In this document: one piece after another, positions 36,247 to 45,908 of the stretch
How the letters are laid out: the number at the start of each line of letters is the position of its first letter
Numbering within the stretch: the stretch's first letter is position 1
Assembly: GCF_024628725.1 (NCBI RefSeq)
Contig: NZ_CP102409.1
Location: 2,017,001-2,081,000, forward strand
DNA length: 64,000 nt
DNA from: Ruegeria sp. YS9
Lineage (GTDB): Bacteria > Pseudomonadota > Alphaproteobacteria > Rhodobacterales > Rhodobacteraceae
Direction: 5' to 3'
Notes under the pieces: generated by a model
Seen by the model: only the letters and a program-made list of their open reading frames with translations
What the model was told of the DNA's origin: nothing
The model's database searches: none
Position numbers and translations under genes: made by a program

Positions 36247-37410
36247 TCAGGCCGCCGGCATCCGCTGCTCAACGATCTCTGCCCACCAGCTGCAACCGGC
36301 GGGAATCGCCTCATCGTTGAAGTTGTACTCCGGGTGGTGAACCATGGCCGTATCGCCGTTACCCACTAGAATATAGGCCCCGGGACGTTCCTCCAGCATG
36401 AAGGCAAAGTCCTCGCCTCCCATGACCAAAGGCGCATCGTCGCAATCGCCGGATACCGACCGGGCAACAGCTGCGGCGAACTCGGTCTGTTCTTCACTGT
36501 TCACCATCACCGGGTACCCGCGGATGTAGGTCACGTTTGCCGTGCCTCCGAACGTGGCCGCGATTCCATTGCAGATCTCATTGATCCGCTTTTCGGCCAG
36601 ATCCCGCATGTCCTTGCTCATGGTGCGTACGGTTCCTTTGATCTGAACGGTTTGCGGGATCACGTTGAACGCTTTCGACGAGGTCTCGAACGACGTCACC
36701 GACACCACGACCTGATCGATCGGATCGGCATTGCGCGAGGAAATGGTCTGAAGCGCCAACACCGCCTGCGCAGCCAGAACCGTGGTATCCACTGTTTCAT
36801 GCGGCTTGGCCGCATGACCACCTCGCCCTTCAAAAGTGATGTCGAACTGATCGGTTGCGGCAAAGAAGGAACCGGGACGGATGGCGAACTTGCCCACAGG
36901 TTGTCCCGGCCAGTTGTGCATGCCGTAGACTTCCTGAATATTCCAGCGGTCCATCATGCCATCTTCACACATTTCACGACCACCGCCGCCGCCCTCTTCG
37001 GCAGGCTGGAAGATCACAACGACCGTGCCATCGAAGTTTCGGGTTTCCGACAGGTATTTCGCAGCACCCAAAAGCATCGCCGTGTGGCCATCATGGCCGC
37101 AGGCATGCATCGCGCCCGGTGTTTTCGAGGCATAGTCCAATCCCGTCGCCTCATGAATCGGCAACGCGTCCATATCCGCCCGCAGACCGATCACCTTGCC
37201 GCTGCTGTCCGATTTGCCCTTGATCACGCCAACAACGCCGGTGCGCCCGATGCCGGTGACGACCTCATCGCAACCGAACTCCTGCAATTTCTCGGCCACC
37301 ATTGCGCTGGTGCGGTGCGTTTCGAACAGGATTTCCGGGTTTTCGTGCAGATCCCGTCGCCAGGCGGTGATCTCATCCTGCAACTCGGCAAAGCGGTTTT
37401 TGACTGGCAT
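36247..37410 (-). CDS. M20D amidohydrolase, tandem paralogue 3 (downstream-most)
   Basis: A 387-residue zinc-dependent amidohydrolase of the aminoacylase/hippurate hydrolase group, which hydrolyses N-acyl amino acids or similar amides. The metal-site motifs are HACGHDGHTAMLLGAAKYL near residues 104-122, PAEEGGGGG near 140, and the glutamate in VMGGEDFAFMLEERPGAY near 345. The end CSWWAEIVEQRMPAA is shared with the other two copies. It lies 22 bases after its neighbour in an operon with two sister genes, an ArgE-like gene and an ABC ATPase. No signal peptide, so it acts in the cytoplasm. Confidence 0.92.
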   Translation of the reverse strand: MPVKNRFAELQDEITAWRRDLHENPEILFETHRTSAMVAEKLQEFGCDEVVTGIGRTGVVGVIKGKSDSSGKVIGLRADMDALPIHEATGLDYASKTPGAMHACGHDGHTAMLLGAAKYLSETRNFDGTVVVIFQPAEEGGGGGREMCEDGMMDRWNIQEVYGMHNWPGQPVGKFAIRPGSFFAATDQFDITFEGRGGHAAKPHETVDTTVLAAQAVLALQTISSRNADPIDQVVVSVTSFETSSKAFNVIPQTVQIKGTVRTMSKDMRDLAEKRINEICNGIAATFGGTANVTYIRGYPVMVNSEEQTEFAAAVARSVSGDCDDAPLVMGGEDFAFMLEERPGAYILVGNGDTAMVHHPEYNFNDEAIPAGCSWWAEIVEQRMPAA

Positions 37411-37432
37411 GTCTTCTCTCTCCTAATTCAGT

Positions 37433-38596
37433 TCAAGCCGCCGGCATTCGGCGCTCGACCATTTCTGCAAACCATGAGCATCCGATCGGGATGATCTCGT
37501 CGTTGAAGTTGTATTCAGGGTGGTGCAACCCGGCGCTGTCACCGTTGCCCAGAACGATGAAGGCTCCGGGCCGTTCCTCCAGCATGAACGAGAAATCCTC
37601 ACCCCCCATGACCATCGGCGCCTCGATGCAGCTGCCCCCGACCGAAACCGCGGCTTCTGCCGCATATCCCGTTTGAGTTTCGGCGTTGATCGTCACCGGA
37701 ACGCCACGCGTGTAATTGACGTTCACGGAACCACCGAATGTTCCAGCAATCCCTTCGGCGACCTCTTTGAGGCGCTGTTCGATCAGATCACGCATCTGGT
37801 TGGAATGGGTCCGGACCGTGCCGCGTATCCGCGCCGATTGCGGGATCACGTTGAACGCTGTCGAAGACGTCTCAACGGACGTCACCGACAGCACGGCTTG
37901 CAGGATCGGATCCGCATTGCGCGACACGATCGTTTGAAATGCCACGATCATTTGCGACAGCATCACCGTCGTATCGACCGTCTCATGGGGTTTCGCAGCG
38001 TGACCTCCGCGCCCTTCAAGATGGATGTCAAATTCGTCCGCCGCAGCCAGCAATGGGCCCGAACGGATCGCGAACTGCCCGGTGGGCAGGCCCGGTACGT
38101 TGTGCATCGCATAGACTTCCTGAATGCCGAACCGATCCATCAGACCGTCCTTGCACATGGCCTCGGCACCATTCCCGCCCTCTTCGGCGGGCTGAAAGAT
38201 AACGATTGCGGTGCCATCGAAATTGCGCGTCTCAGACAGGTATTTTGCCGCTCCCAAAACCATGGCGGTATGCCCGTCATGCCCGCAGGCATGCATCGCG
38301 CCAGGTGTCTTCGAGGCATAGTCCAGCCCGGTCTGTTCCTGCATCGGCAGGGCATCCATGTCGGCACGCAGGCCAATCACGCGGCCCTGCGTGTCGCTTT
38401 TGCCGCGAATGACCCCGACCACTCCGGTGCGACCGATGCCTGTCACGACCTCATCACAGCCGAATTCCTTCAGCTTTTCCGCCACCAGCGCGCTGGTGCG
38501 GTGCGTGTCGTACAGAATTTCCGGGTGTTGGTGAATGTCACGCCGCCAGCCTGTGATCTCTTCGTGCATCTCTGCAAGGCGGTTCTTGATCGGCAT
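37433..38596 (-). CDS. M20D amidohydrolase, tandem paralogue 2
   Basis: A 387-residue member of the same M20D family, very close to the preceding downstream copy (36247-37410). The N-terminal region THRTSAMVAEKL/THRTSALVAEKL and the block EFGCDEVVTGIGRTGVVGVI are nearly identical in the two. Metal ligands are in HACGHDGHTAMVLGAAKYL, PAEEGGNG and VMGGEDFSFMLEERPGAF. It has diverged mainly in the dimerisation domain (about residues 185-300). It is probably a recent duplicate with a shifted substrate range. Confidence 0.92.
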   Translation of the reverse strand: MPIKNRLAEMHEEITGWRRDIHQHPEILYDTHRTSALVAEKLKEFGCDEVVTGIGRTGVVGVIRGKSDTQGRVIGLRADMDALPMQEQTGLDYASKTPGAMHACGHDGHTAMVLGAAKYLSETRNFDGTAIVIFQPAEEGGNGAEAMCKDGLMDRFGIQEVYAMHNVPGLPTGQFAIRSGPLLAAADEFDIHLEGRGGHAAKPHETVDTTVMLSQMIVAFQTIVSRNADPILQAVLSVTSVETSSTAFNVIPQSARIRGTVRTHSNQMRDLIEQRLKEVAEGIAGTFGGSVNVNYTRGVPVTINAETQTGYAAEAAVSVGGSCIEAPMVMGGEDFSFMLEERPGAFIVLGNGDSAGLHHPEYNFNDEIIPIGCSWFAEMVERRMPAA

Positions 38597-38611
38597 GGCA
38601 CTCTCCCTGAT

Positions 38612-39778
38612 TTATGCGACCGGCAATCGTCGTTCCACAATCTCGGCAAACCAACTGCAACCGGCGGGAATCGCGTCGTCGTCAAAGTTGTATTCCGGGT
38701 GATGGCACATGGCCGTGTCCCCGTTCCCGATAAAGATGTAAGCTCCGGGCCGTTCTTCAAGCATGTAGGCAAAATCTTCCGAGGGCATGATCGGATCAGT
38801 GCCGTCGTTGACCCTGCCCGCCACAGCCTCGGCCGCCTCGGCAGCGTACGCCGTCTCAGCCTCGGAGTTGACCGTAACCGGATAGCCGGGCGTCCAGACG
38901 ACATCCGCCTTTGCGCCGAAGGCCGAGGCCGTATCCTCGGCGATCCTGCGCACGCGCTCTTCTGCAATCGCGCGGTATTCTGGGTCGAGTGTCCGGACGG
39001 TCCCCTGCAAACGGACGGTATGCGCGATCACGTTCGACGCGACGCTGTCCGTTTCGAACGTGCCCACAGTCAGCACCACGCGTTTGATCGGATCGACGTT
39101 GCGCGACACGACGGATTGCAACGACACAACGATATGCGAGGCTACCAGCGTGGTGTCTACCGCGTCATGCGGTGCAGCCGCGTGTCCGCCCTTGCCGGTG
39201 ATCGTGATCTCGAATTCATCAGATGAGGCCAGCAATGCGCCGGGTCGGATCGCGAATTCGCCCACCGGCAAGCCCGGCATGTTGTGCATGCCATAGACCT
39301 CATCAATGCCCCAGCGGTCCATCAGACCATCCTGACACATGGCCAAGCCACCCGCGCCGCCTTCTTCTGCCGGCTGGAAAATCAGAACCACGGTGCCATC
39401 GAAGTTTCGCGTTTCGGCCAAGTACTGGGCGGCCCCAAGCAGCATCGAGGTATGCCCGTCATGCCCGCAGGCGTGCATCTTGCCCGAAACGGTCGACGCA
39501 TAATCCAACCCCGTCGCCTCTTCGATCGGCAATGCGTCCATATCTGCACGAAGTCCGATCACGCGCCCGGTCGTATCCTGCCGCCCCCGGATAACGGCCA
39601 CGACACCGGTCTTGCCAATTCCCGGAGTGATCTCATCAACACCAAACTCCTTGAGGCGCTCGACAACGAAAGCAGCGGTTTCGTGCACGTCATACATCAA
39701 TTCAGGATGCGCATGCAGATGGCGGCGCCACGCGGCAATATCGCCGTGCATTTCCGCAAGTCTGTTTTTGACAGGCAT
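38612..39778 (-). CDS. M20D amidohydrolase, tandem paralogue 1
   Basis: A 388-residue enzyme of the same family. The start at 39778 (MPVKNRLAEMHGDIAAWRRH) aligns with the starts of both sister proteins; the longer open frame upstream has no family match. Metal-binding motifs are complete (KMHACGHDGHTSMLLGAAQY, PAEEGGAG, MPSEDFAYMLEERPGAY). It is more diverged than the other two are from each other: for example MPSEDF replaces MGGEDF. That suggests it is the oldest branch of the triplication. Confidence 0.92.
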   Translation of the reverse strand: MPVKNRLAEMHGDIAAWRRHLHAHPELMYDVHETAAFVVERLKEFGVDEITPGIGKTGVVAVIRGRQDTTGRVIGLRADMDALPIEEATGLDYASTVSGKMHACGHDGHTSMLLGAAQYLAETRNFDGTVVLIFQPAEEGGAGGLAMCQDGLMDRWGIDEVYGMHNMPGLPVGEFAIRPGALLASSDEFEITITGKGGHAAAPHDAVDTTLVASHIVVSLQSVVSRNVDPIKRVVLTVGTFETDSVASNVIAHTVRLQGTVRTLDPEYRAIAEERVRRIAEDTASAFGAKADVVWTPGYPVTVNSEAETAYAAEAAEAVAGRVNDGTDPIMPSEDFAYMLEERPGAYIFIGNGDTAMCHHPEYNFDDDAIPAGCSWFAEIVERRLPVA

Positions 39779-39818
39779 CTCAAGACCTTCCTCTGAACAA
39801 TTGATGCTGTGTTGAATG

Positions 39819-40988
39819 CTACTCTGCGCCGAGCTTTTCAACCAGTCGTTGCATAAACTTGTGCCCCGCATCGAACTGCGCGATTGATATAAACTCGTTC
39901 GGCTGATGCGCCTGCGCGATATCGCCGGGACCGCAGATCACGGCTGAATACCCGGCCTCCTGAAACTGCCCCGCCTCGGTCCCGTAGCTGACAACGTGGC
40001 TTGCGTTGTCCCCGGTCAGGGCGCGCACCAAAGCTTCGGCTTCTCCGTCCTGTTCAGGCACCAGCCCCGGGATCGCGAAATGCTCAGACAGTTCGATACG
40101 CGCATCGGGGTGAACGGCCTGCATACGTGCTTCGACCTGGCGAACCTGTTCGATATAGGCCTCGCGCCATTCAGCCTGCGTTTCGTCCGGCACCGTGCGG
40201 AAATCCATCATGAACTTGCAGTCTTTGGCAGTGATGTTGTGGGCTGTCCCGCCTTCGATCATGCCGACATGACAGGTGGTCCACGGCGGGTCAAAAACAG
40301 CCGCGATTTCGCTCGGCTCAGCGGCCATGCTCTCGGCATTTCTATGATTTGCCCAATCGATCAAAGGCGCCGCCGCCATGATCGCATTCACGCCGGTATG
40401 CATGATCGAGCTGTGCACTTCGAACCCGACAATATGTGTATCAATGCCGAACCCGCCCTTGTGCCCCGTCACCGCCTGCATCATCGACGGCTCACCCACG
40501 ATCACTGCCGATCCCTTGGGCAAAACCTGTTGAATTGCCTCAATCATGGGCGGCGCACCGGTGCATCCGACCTCTTCGTCAAAACTGAGCGCAAGTTGCA
40601 GCGGCCGCTTTATTTCAGCGTAATGCGCTTCGACCAGGGCCCAGATCGCCAGGGCGTCAAACCCCTTCATGTCGCAGGTGCCGCGACCGAAGTATTTGCC
40701 GTCCTTCTCGGTCACCGTGAAAGGATCGGTATCCCACGGCTGACCGTCCACCGGCACGACATCCGTGTGGCCAGATAAAACCACCGCGCCTTCTTCCAGC
40801 GGACCCACATGCGCAAAGATCGCGGCCTTGTGCGGTTGATCCGGGTCCGGCCACCGATGGGGCGCGATTCCATGACCTTGCAGGTATTCCTCGACCCAAT
40901 CCACCAGCGGCAGATTGGTGTCGCGGCTTACGGTCGGAAATGAGATCAGCTTTGTCATGATCTCAAGCGGCGTCAGGCGTTTCGCCAT
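39819..40988 (-). CDS. ArgE/acetylornithine deacetylase-type M20 hydrolase
   Basis: A 389-residue M20A-type metallo-deacylase, distinct from the three M20D genes. Metal and catalytic motifs are LSGHTDVVPVDGQPWDTDPF near 74-93, RGTCDMKGFDALAIW near 104, and the general-base region SFDEEVGCTGAP near 137. The family name is ArgE, but the arginine gene argE is not implied; the operon suggests another N-acyl amino acid or peptide. The start ATG at 40988 is preferred. A TTG at 40997 overlaps the ABC ATPase stop and is the alternative. Confidence 0.88.
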   Translation of the reverse strand: MAKRLTPLEIMTKLISFPTVSRDTNLPLVDWVEEYLQGHGIAPHRWPDPDQPHKAAIFAHVGPLEEGAVVLSGHTDVVPVDGQPWDTDPFTVTEKDGKYFGRGTCDMKGFDALAIWALVEAHYAEIKRPLQLALSFDEEVGCTGAPPMIEAIQQVLPKGSAVIVGEPSMMQAVTGHKGGFGIDTHIVGFEVHSSIMHTGVNAIMAAAPLIDWANHRNAESMAAEPSEIAAVFDPPWTTCHVGMIEGGTAHNITAKDCKFMMDFRTVPDETQAEWREAYIEQVRQVEARMQAVHPDARIELSEHFAIPGLVPEQDGEAEALVRALTGDNASHVVSYGTEAGQFQEAGYSAVICGPGDIAQAHQPNEFISIAQFDAGHKFMQRLVEKLGAE

Positions 40989-40993
40989 TGGGG

Positions 40994-42814
40994 TCAATAC
41001 CCGCTGTCGGTGGTCAGGATGAAGTGCCCTGCCTCAACCTCTCGATATTGCGAAGGTTCCGGCGTGTAGTCAGTGGGATGAATCGGAGATGGGATCGGTT
41101 TGAAATTCAGATCCTTTTCCGATTTCCGCTTGTTCGGGTCCGCGATCGGAACCGCCTTCATCAGCGCCTGTGTATAGGGATGCTGCGGGTTCTCGAACAC
41201 CCGCGCCCGGGGCCCAAGTTCGACAATACGACCCAGATACATGACCCCGACATAATGGCTGACCCTTTCAACCACGGCCATATCGTGACTGATGAACAGA
41301 TAAGACAGGCCCAGTTCGGACTGCAATTCCATCATCAGGTTCAGAACCTGCGCTTGCACCGACACGTCGAGGGCCGAGACCGCCTCATCCGCGATGATCA
41401 GCTTGGGGTTCAGGGCCAGAGCCCGCGCGATGGCAATCCGTTGCCGCTGACCGCCCGACATTTCATGCGGGAACCGACGCATGAAGCTGCGCGGCAATTG
41501 CACCTTGTCGAACAATTGTGCCACGCGGTCCTGAAGCTCGGATCCCGACGCCACGCCATAGTTGCGCATCGGCTCGGCCACCTGATCGACCAGCTGCATC
41601 TGCGGGTTCAGCGATGCGAACGGGTCCTGGAAAATCATCTGCATGTCCAGCCGCGCCTTGCGCAAACCAGATGGGTCAAGCTTCATGATGTCGACACCGT
41701 CCAGATCAATCTCGCCCGCCAGAGGCTCAACCAGCCGCAGGATCGAACGCCCCGCCGAAGACTTGCCGCACCCGGATTCGCCGACAAGGCTGAGCGTCTG
41801 ACCTTTGTTCAGTGTGAACGAGACATCCTCGACCGCATGAACGTTCGAGATCGTGCGCCGCAAAAGCCCGCCCTTGACCGGGAACCGGGTCGTCAGGTTC
41901 TTGACGGTCAGCAGAACCTCTTCCGTACCCGGAATTGGTGCAATATTCTGCCCTTCGACCCCCAGCAGCTTCATCGGCTCGGGCGCAGATTTCCCCTGCA
42001 TCTCGCCCAGTTTCGGCACTGCGGCCAGCAACGCCTTGGTATAGTCGTGCTGCGGGTTTTCAAAGATTTCCTTGACGGTGCCTTCTTCGACCTTGTTGCC
42101 GCGGTACATGACAACCACACGGTCAGCCATCTGTGCAACCACGGCCATATCGTGGGTGATGAACATCACCGCAGTTCCGGTTTCCCGCTTGAGGCGGTCC
42201 ATCAAGGCCAGGATCTCGGCCTGAATGGTCACGTCCAGCGCTGTGGTGGGTTCGTCGGCGATCAACAGGCGCGGCTCGCAGGCCATCGCCATCGCAATGA
42301 CGACGCGTTGGCGCATCCCGCCCGACAACTCGTGAGGATATTGTTTCAGACGCCGCTCAGGTTCAGGTATGCGAACCTGGCGCAACAATTCAAGCGCCCG
42401 CGCTTCTGCCTGCGCTTTCGTCATGTCCTTGTGGATACGCAGACCTTCGGTCAACTGGCGACCCACGGTGAAAACGGGGTTCAGCGCGGTCATCGGCTCT
42501 TGAAAGATCATCCCGATCTCGTTGCCGCGAATCTGCTTCATCAGATCCTGATCGGCCTTGGCCAGGTCCATTTTTTCGCCATCGCGACGATCAAACAGCA
42601 GTTCGCCGCCCGCGATTTCGCCGCCACCGAACTCGACCAGGCGCATCAAGGACAACGATGAAACCGACTTCCCCGAGCCCGATTCGCCAACGATACAAAC
42701 GGTTTCGCCTGGCTTGACCTCGAACGAGACGTCCTCAACACCAACAACGGGACCGTCCTTTGTCTGAAACTCCACCCGCAGTTTTTTGATTTGAGCAATA
42801 GGCTGATCCAGCAC
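40994..42814 (-). CDS. Peptide ABC transporter, fused double ATPase (DppD-DppF type)
   Basis: Two ATP-binding cassettes in one 606-residue chain, powering the divergent binding protein and permeases. The first half has Walker A GESGSGKS and signature LSGGMRQR; the second has GESGCGKSS and [20 protein letters not shown]. Each half is followed by the C-terminal oligopeptide-transporter extension (for example [17 protein letters not shown]). The start is GTG at 42814, chosen because AAGGGAG lies seven bases upstream and because upstream residues are not family-like. It begins the minus-strand operon with four M20 hydrolases. Confidence 0.94.
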   Translation of the reverse strand: MLDQPIAQIKKLRVEFQTKDGPVVGVEDVSFEVKPGETVCIVGESGSGKSVSSLSLMRLVEFGGGEIAGGELLFDRRDGEKMDLAKADQDLMKQIRGNEIGMIFQEPMTALNPVFTVGRQLTEGLRIHKDMTKAQAEARALELLRQVRIPEPERRLKQYPHELSGGMRQRVVIAMAMACEPRLLIADEPTTALDVTIQAEILALMDRLKRETGTAVMFITHDMAVVAQMADRVVVMYRGNKVEEGTVKEIFENPQHDYTKALLAAVPKLGEMQGKSAPEPMKLLGVEGQNIAPIPGTEEVLLTVKNLTTRFPVKGGLLRRTISNVHAVEDVSFTLNKGQTLSLVGESGCGKSSAGRSILRLVEPLAGEIDLDGVDIMKLDPSGLRKARLDMQMIFQDPFASLNPQMQLVDQVAEPMRNYGVASGSELQDRVAQLFDKVQLPRSFMRRFPHEMSGGQRQRIAIARALALNPKLIIADEAVSALDVSVQAQVLNLMMELQSELGLSYLFISHDMAVVERVSHYVGVMYLGRIVELGPRARVFENPQHPYTQALMKAVPIADPNKRKSEKDLNFKPIPSPIHPTDYTPEPSQYREVEAGHFILTTDSGY

Positions 42815-43099
42815 GTGCGCGCTCCCTTGACGACGTTGTTCTTGTTCTGAATGCCGAACGCTACGGCGGGCCACCGGGAAAAGTCAAACCCATTACACAT
42901 TTTCGCGACGGCACCACTTGCATTTTTCTCAAGTTCTGTTTCGATACCCAACGTAACCGCCTTGGGGAGGCAGCGCCGACGGAAACCGTTAGCGCTATTA
43001 TCACGAATGATCAAAACCTTACCCCGAAGCGGCAACGCCAAACCCGCAGGCCTTGCGGAGATAATCGAGACACGAACGTGTCCAATTCGGGAGTGACTT
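42815..43099. promoter_or_regulatory. Divergent promoter region of the peptide transporter island
   Basis: This 285-base region separates the ATPase/amidohydrolase operon from the binding-protein operon, and is the longest gene-free stretch in the window. A TATTAT hexamer (42996-43001) could be a -10 for the plus strand, but I find no convincing -35. GGGAGTGACTT just before 43100 is the binding-protein ribosome site. No clear operator is visible. Confidence 0.4.
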
Positions 43100-44806
43100 A
43101 TGAAAATCAAAACCCTTTTGCTAGGTGCGATCGCAAGCACGGCAATGGCCCCGATGGCCTTTGCCGAGCGCGGTTCGGACGGCAATGTCAGCATCATCTA
43201 TTGGCAGGCCCCGTCGATCCTGAACCCGTTCCTGTCCGGCGGCACGAAAGACGTGGAATCAGCCTCGCTGGTGATCGAGCCGCTTGCCCGCTACGACCAG
43301 GACGGCAACATGGTGCCATATCTGGCGTCTGAAATCCCGACCGTGGAAAATGGCGGTGTCAGCGAAGATCTGACGTCGATCACATGGAAAATCGCGCCGG
43401 GAATCAAATGGTCGGACGGCACTCCGTTCACCGCTGCTGACGTGAAGTTCACCGCCGATTACTGCATGCACCCGGAAGGTGGCTGCGCGCAGGTGACCAA
43501 GTTCGAAGGCGTCACCTCGGTCGAGGCTGTTGATGACCTGACCGTCAAAGTCACTTTCGACGCACCGACCCCCTTCCCCTATGGTCCGTTCGTCGGCGGT
43601 GAAAGCCCGATCATTCAGGCCGCACAGTTCGCCGATTGCCTTGGTGCGAAAGCACCTGAATGCACCGACCAGAACTTCAACCCGATCGGCACCGGCCCCT
43701 TTGTCGTCACCGAGTTCAAACCGAACGACGTGATTACATTCAAAGCCAACGACAATTATCGTGACCCGGCCAAACCGGCCTTTGCGACCGTGACCTTCAA
43801 GGGCGGCGGTGACGCGACAGCTGCTGGTCGTGCCGTCATGGAAACCGGTGAGTTTGATTATGCCTGGAACCTGCAACTGGCTCCGGAAGTGATCGCACAG
43901 ATGCAGGAAGGCGGCAAAGGTACGCCGGTTGCAGGCTTCGGCCCGCTGGTCGAGCGCATCATGCTGAACCAGACCAACCCGTCGCCCGAGCTGCCGGAAG
44001 GCGAGCGTTCGACGGCCAAGCACCCGCACCCGTTCCTGAAGGATCCGGCCGTTTACAAAGCCATGTCGATGGCCATCGACCGTCCGCTGCTGGTGGAAAT
44101 CGGCTATGGTCAGGCTGGTAAAGTGACCTGCAACTGGGTTCCGGCCCCTGCCGCATTCAACTCGACCTCGATGACCTGCGACACGCAAGATATCGAAGGC
44201 GCCAAGAAACTGCTGGATGATGCCGGCATCGTCGACACCGATGGCGACGGCGTCCGCGAGAAGGACGGCGTTCCGCTGAAGATCGTCTATCAGACCTCGA
44301 CCAACGCCGTCCGCCAGGACTTCCAGGCGCTGATCAAGGAATGGTGGAGCCAGATCGGCATTGAAACCGAACTGCGCAACATCAACGCATCGGTCTTCTT
44401 CGGTGGTGACCCGGGCTCGCCCGATACGTTCCAGAAGTTCTATGCCGACGTTGAAATGTACGCCAACACCTTCAACGGCACCGACCCGCAATCCTATCTG
44501 GGCAACGGCCTGTGCGACAAGGCACCGCGCCCCGAGACGCAGTGGCAGGGCGAGAACATCAGCCGCTTCTGCAACGAAGAGTTCGACAAGCTGCACGCTC
44601 AGCTGGCTGAAACCGCGGGTCTTGAGCAACGTGCCGAGATCGCGAAAAAGCTGAACGACATCATGGTTGAAAACGGTGGCATGATCCCGCTGGTTCACCG
44701 TGGTCGTCTGTCGGCGCACGCAAACACCCTGGGTGGCGTTGTCCTGAACGTTTGGGACAGCGAGCTGTGGAACATTGCGGACTGGTACCGCAAGACCGGT
44801 TCCTAA
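43100..44806 (+). CDS. ABC transporter substrate-binding protein (peptide type, SBP family 5)
   Basis: A 568-residue periplasmic binding protein of the DppA/OppA family. A signal peptide covers residues 1-22 (MKIKTLLLGAIASTAMAPMAFA). Family features include IIYWQAPSILNPFLSGGTKD near the mature N-terminus, LTSITWKIAPGIKWSDGTPF near 93-112 and the C-terminal RLSAHANTLGG. The ligand is likely a peptide or peptide-like amide. It is strongly ribosome-site-preceded and followed by a hairpin before the permease genes, as is common where the binding protein is needed in excess. Confidence 0.94.
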   Translation: MKIKTLLLGAIASTAMAPMAFAERGSDGNVSIIYWQAPSILNPFLSGGTKDVESASLVIEPLARYDQDGNMVPYLASEIPTVENGGVSEDLTSITWKIAPGIKWSDGTPFTAADVKFTADYCMHPEGGCAQVTKFEGVTSVEAVDDLTVKVTFDAPTPFPYGPFVGGESPIIQAAQFADCLGAKAPECTDQNFNPIGTGPFVVTEFKPNDVITFKANDNYRDPAKPAFATVTFKGGGDATAAGRAVMETGEFDYAWNLQLAPEVIAQMQEGGKGTPVAGFGPLVERIMLNQTNPSPELPEGERSTAKHPHPFLKDPAVYKAMSMAIDRPLLVEIGYGQAGKVTCNWVPAPAAFNSTSMTCDTQDIEGAKKLLDDAGIVDTDGDGVREKDGVPLKIVYQTSTNAVRQDFQALIKEWWSQIGIETELRNINASVFFGGDPGSPDTFQKFYADVEMYANTFNGTDPQSYLGNGLCDKAPRPETQWQGENISRFCNEEFDKLHAQLAETAGLEQRAEIAKKLNDIMVENGGMIPLVHRGRLSAHANTLGGVVLNVWDSELWNIADWYRKTGS

Positions 44807-44823
44807 GCACTGACCTTGCAAAA

Positions 44824-44851
44824 CCGCGCCCCGATCGTTATCGGGGCGCGG
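44824..44851 (+). terminator. Hairpin between binding protein and permease genes
   Basis: A perfect 12-base stem (CCGCGCCCCGAT and complement) with a CGTT loop, starting 18 bases after the binding-protein stop. There is no strong T-run, so it is more likely an attenuator or mRNA 3'-end stabiliser than a full stop. It would raise binding-protein mRNA over permease mRNA. Confidence 0.65.
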
Positions 44852-44900
44852 TCATTTGCATCCCACCCCAACAAGAAGACGCATATAAAGGCGCCTCTTA

Positions 44901-45908
44901 ATGCTTAATTTCACAATCAGACGACTGGTGCTGGCCGTTCCAACGCTGCTGTTCATCAGCCTCGTCATCTTCCTGCTCCTCGAACTCGCACCCGGCGATC
45001 CGATGGCGCAGGTTCCGCTCACCGTTCCCCCCGAAGTCAAGGAAAAGATGCGCGAGGCGCTTGGCCTTGGCCAGCCGATGCATATCCGGTTCTGGAAGTG
45101 GATCGTGCAGTTCTTCTGGATCGAACCGCAGGTCCTGATCGACTCGATGTTCGGTACAACCTTTTCCGAAGGCGACCTGCGCGTGATATCCTGGCAGACC
45201 CGCTCGCCCGTCATGGACATCGTTGTTCAGCGTATCCCGCAGACTCTGTGGGTTGTCGGCACCGCCTATGTGGTCGCCATCCTGATCGCCCTGCCCATCG
45301 GCATCTATTCGGCCTATCGTCAGTATTCCTGGTTCGACCAGATGGGCACCTTCGTGTCGATGGTCGGCTTCTCGGTCCCTCCGTTTTTCTCGGGCGTTCT
45401 GGTGATCGTGATTTTCTCGGTCCAACTGGGCTGGTTCCCGTCGATCTATGACACCACGCATGTGGTCAACAGCTGGGACAGCTTCGTCGTGCAGCTGAAG
45501 CAGATGATCATGCCGGTCATGGTGCTGGCGTTGCAGATCACTGCGCAGCTCAGCCGATTCATGCGCGCCTCGATGCTGGACAATCTCAATCAGGATTACG
45601 TCCGCACCGCCCGCGCCAAGGGGCTCAGCGAATACACCGTGGTCATGGTCCACGTCCTGAGGAACTCGATGATCCCGGTGGTCACGGTCATTGCACTGGG
45701 TATCCCGGCCATCTTCGGCGGCGCCATCATCACCGAGCAGGTTTTCAAGGTGAATGGTATCGGTCAGTTGCTGATCGGGGCCATCCAGGCCAATGACCTG
45801 CCGATGGTGCAAACCCTGACCTTCATCTTTGCCGTGCTGATCGTGCTGTTCAACCTGATCGCCGACGTCCTGTATGGCATTCTGGACCCGAGGATTCGCT
45901 ATGACTGA
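44901..45908 (+). CDS. Peptide ABC transporter permease, DppB type
   Basis: A 335-residue inner-membrane permease with six membrane segments and a large periplasmic loop after the first one (about residues 30-100). The EAA-loop region ARAKGLSEYTVVMVHVLRNS (about 234-253) is where the ATPase docks. The DppB-type ending GILDPRIRYD is present. The stop overlaps the start of the second permease by eight bases. It works with the binding protein upstream and the fused ATPase encoded divergently. Confidence 0.95.
   Translation: MLNFTIRRLVLAVPTLLFISLVIFLLLELAPGDPMAQVPLTVPPEVKEKMREALGLGQPMHIRFWKWIVQFFWIEPQVLIDSMFGTTFSEGDLRVISWQTRSPVMDIVVQRIPQTLWVVGTAYVVAILIALPIGIYSAYRQYSWFDQMGTFVSMVGFSVPPFFSGVLVIVIFSVQLGWFPSIYDTTHVVNSWDSFVVQLKQMIMPVMVLALQITAQLSRFMRASMLDNLNQDYVRTARAKGLSEYTVVMVHVLRNSMIPVVTVIALGIPAIFGGAIITEQVFKVNGIGQLLIGAIQANDLPMVQTLTFIFAVLIVLFNLIADVLYGILDPRIRYD

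Noticed and set aside
37520..39226. A 568-codon plus-strand frame opposite the amidohydrolases
   Set aside because: Antisense to two paralogues; its internal repeats only reflect the duplication of the real genes.
43259..44821. A 520-codon minus-strand frame opposite the binding-protein gene
   Set aside because: Antisense to a clear binding-protein gene with signal peptide and ribosome site.
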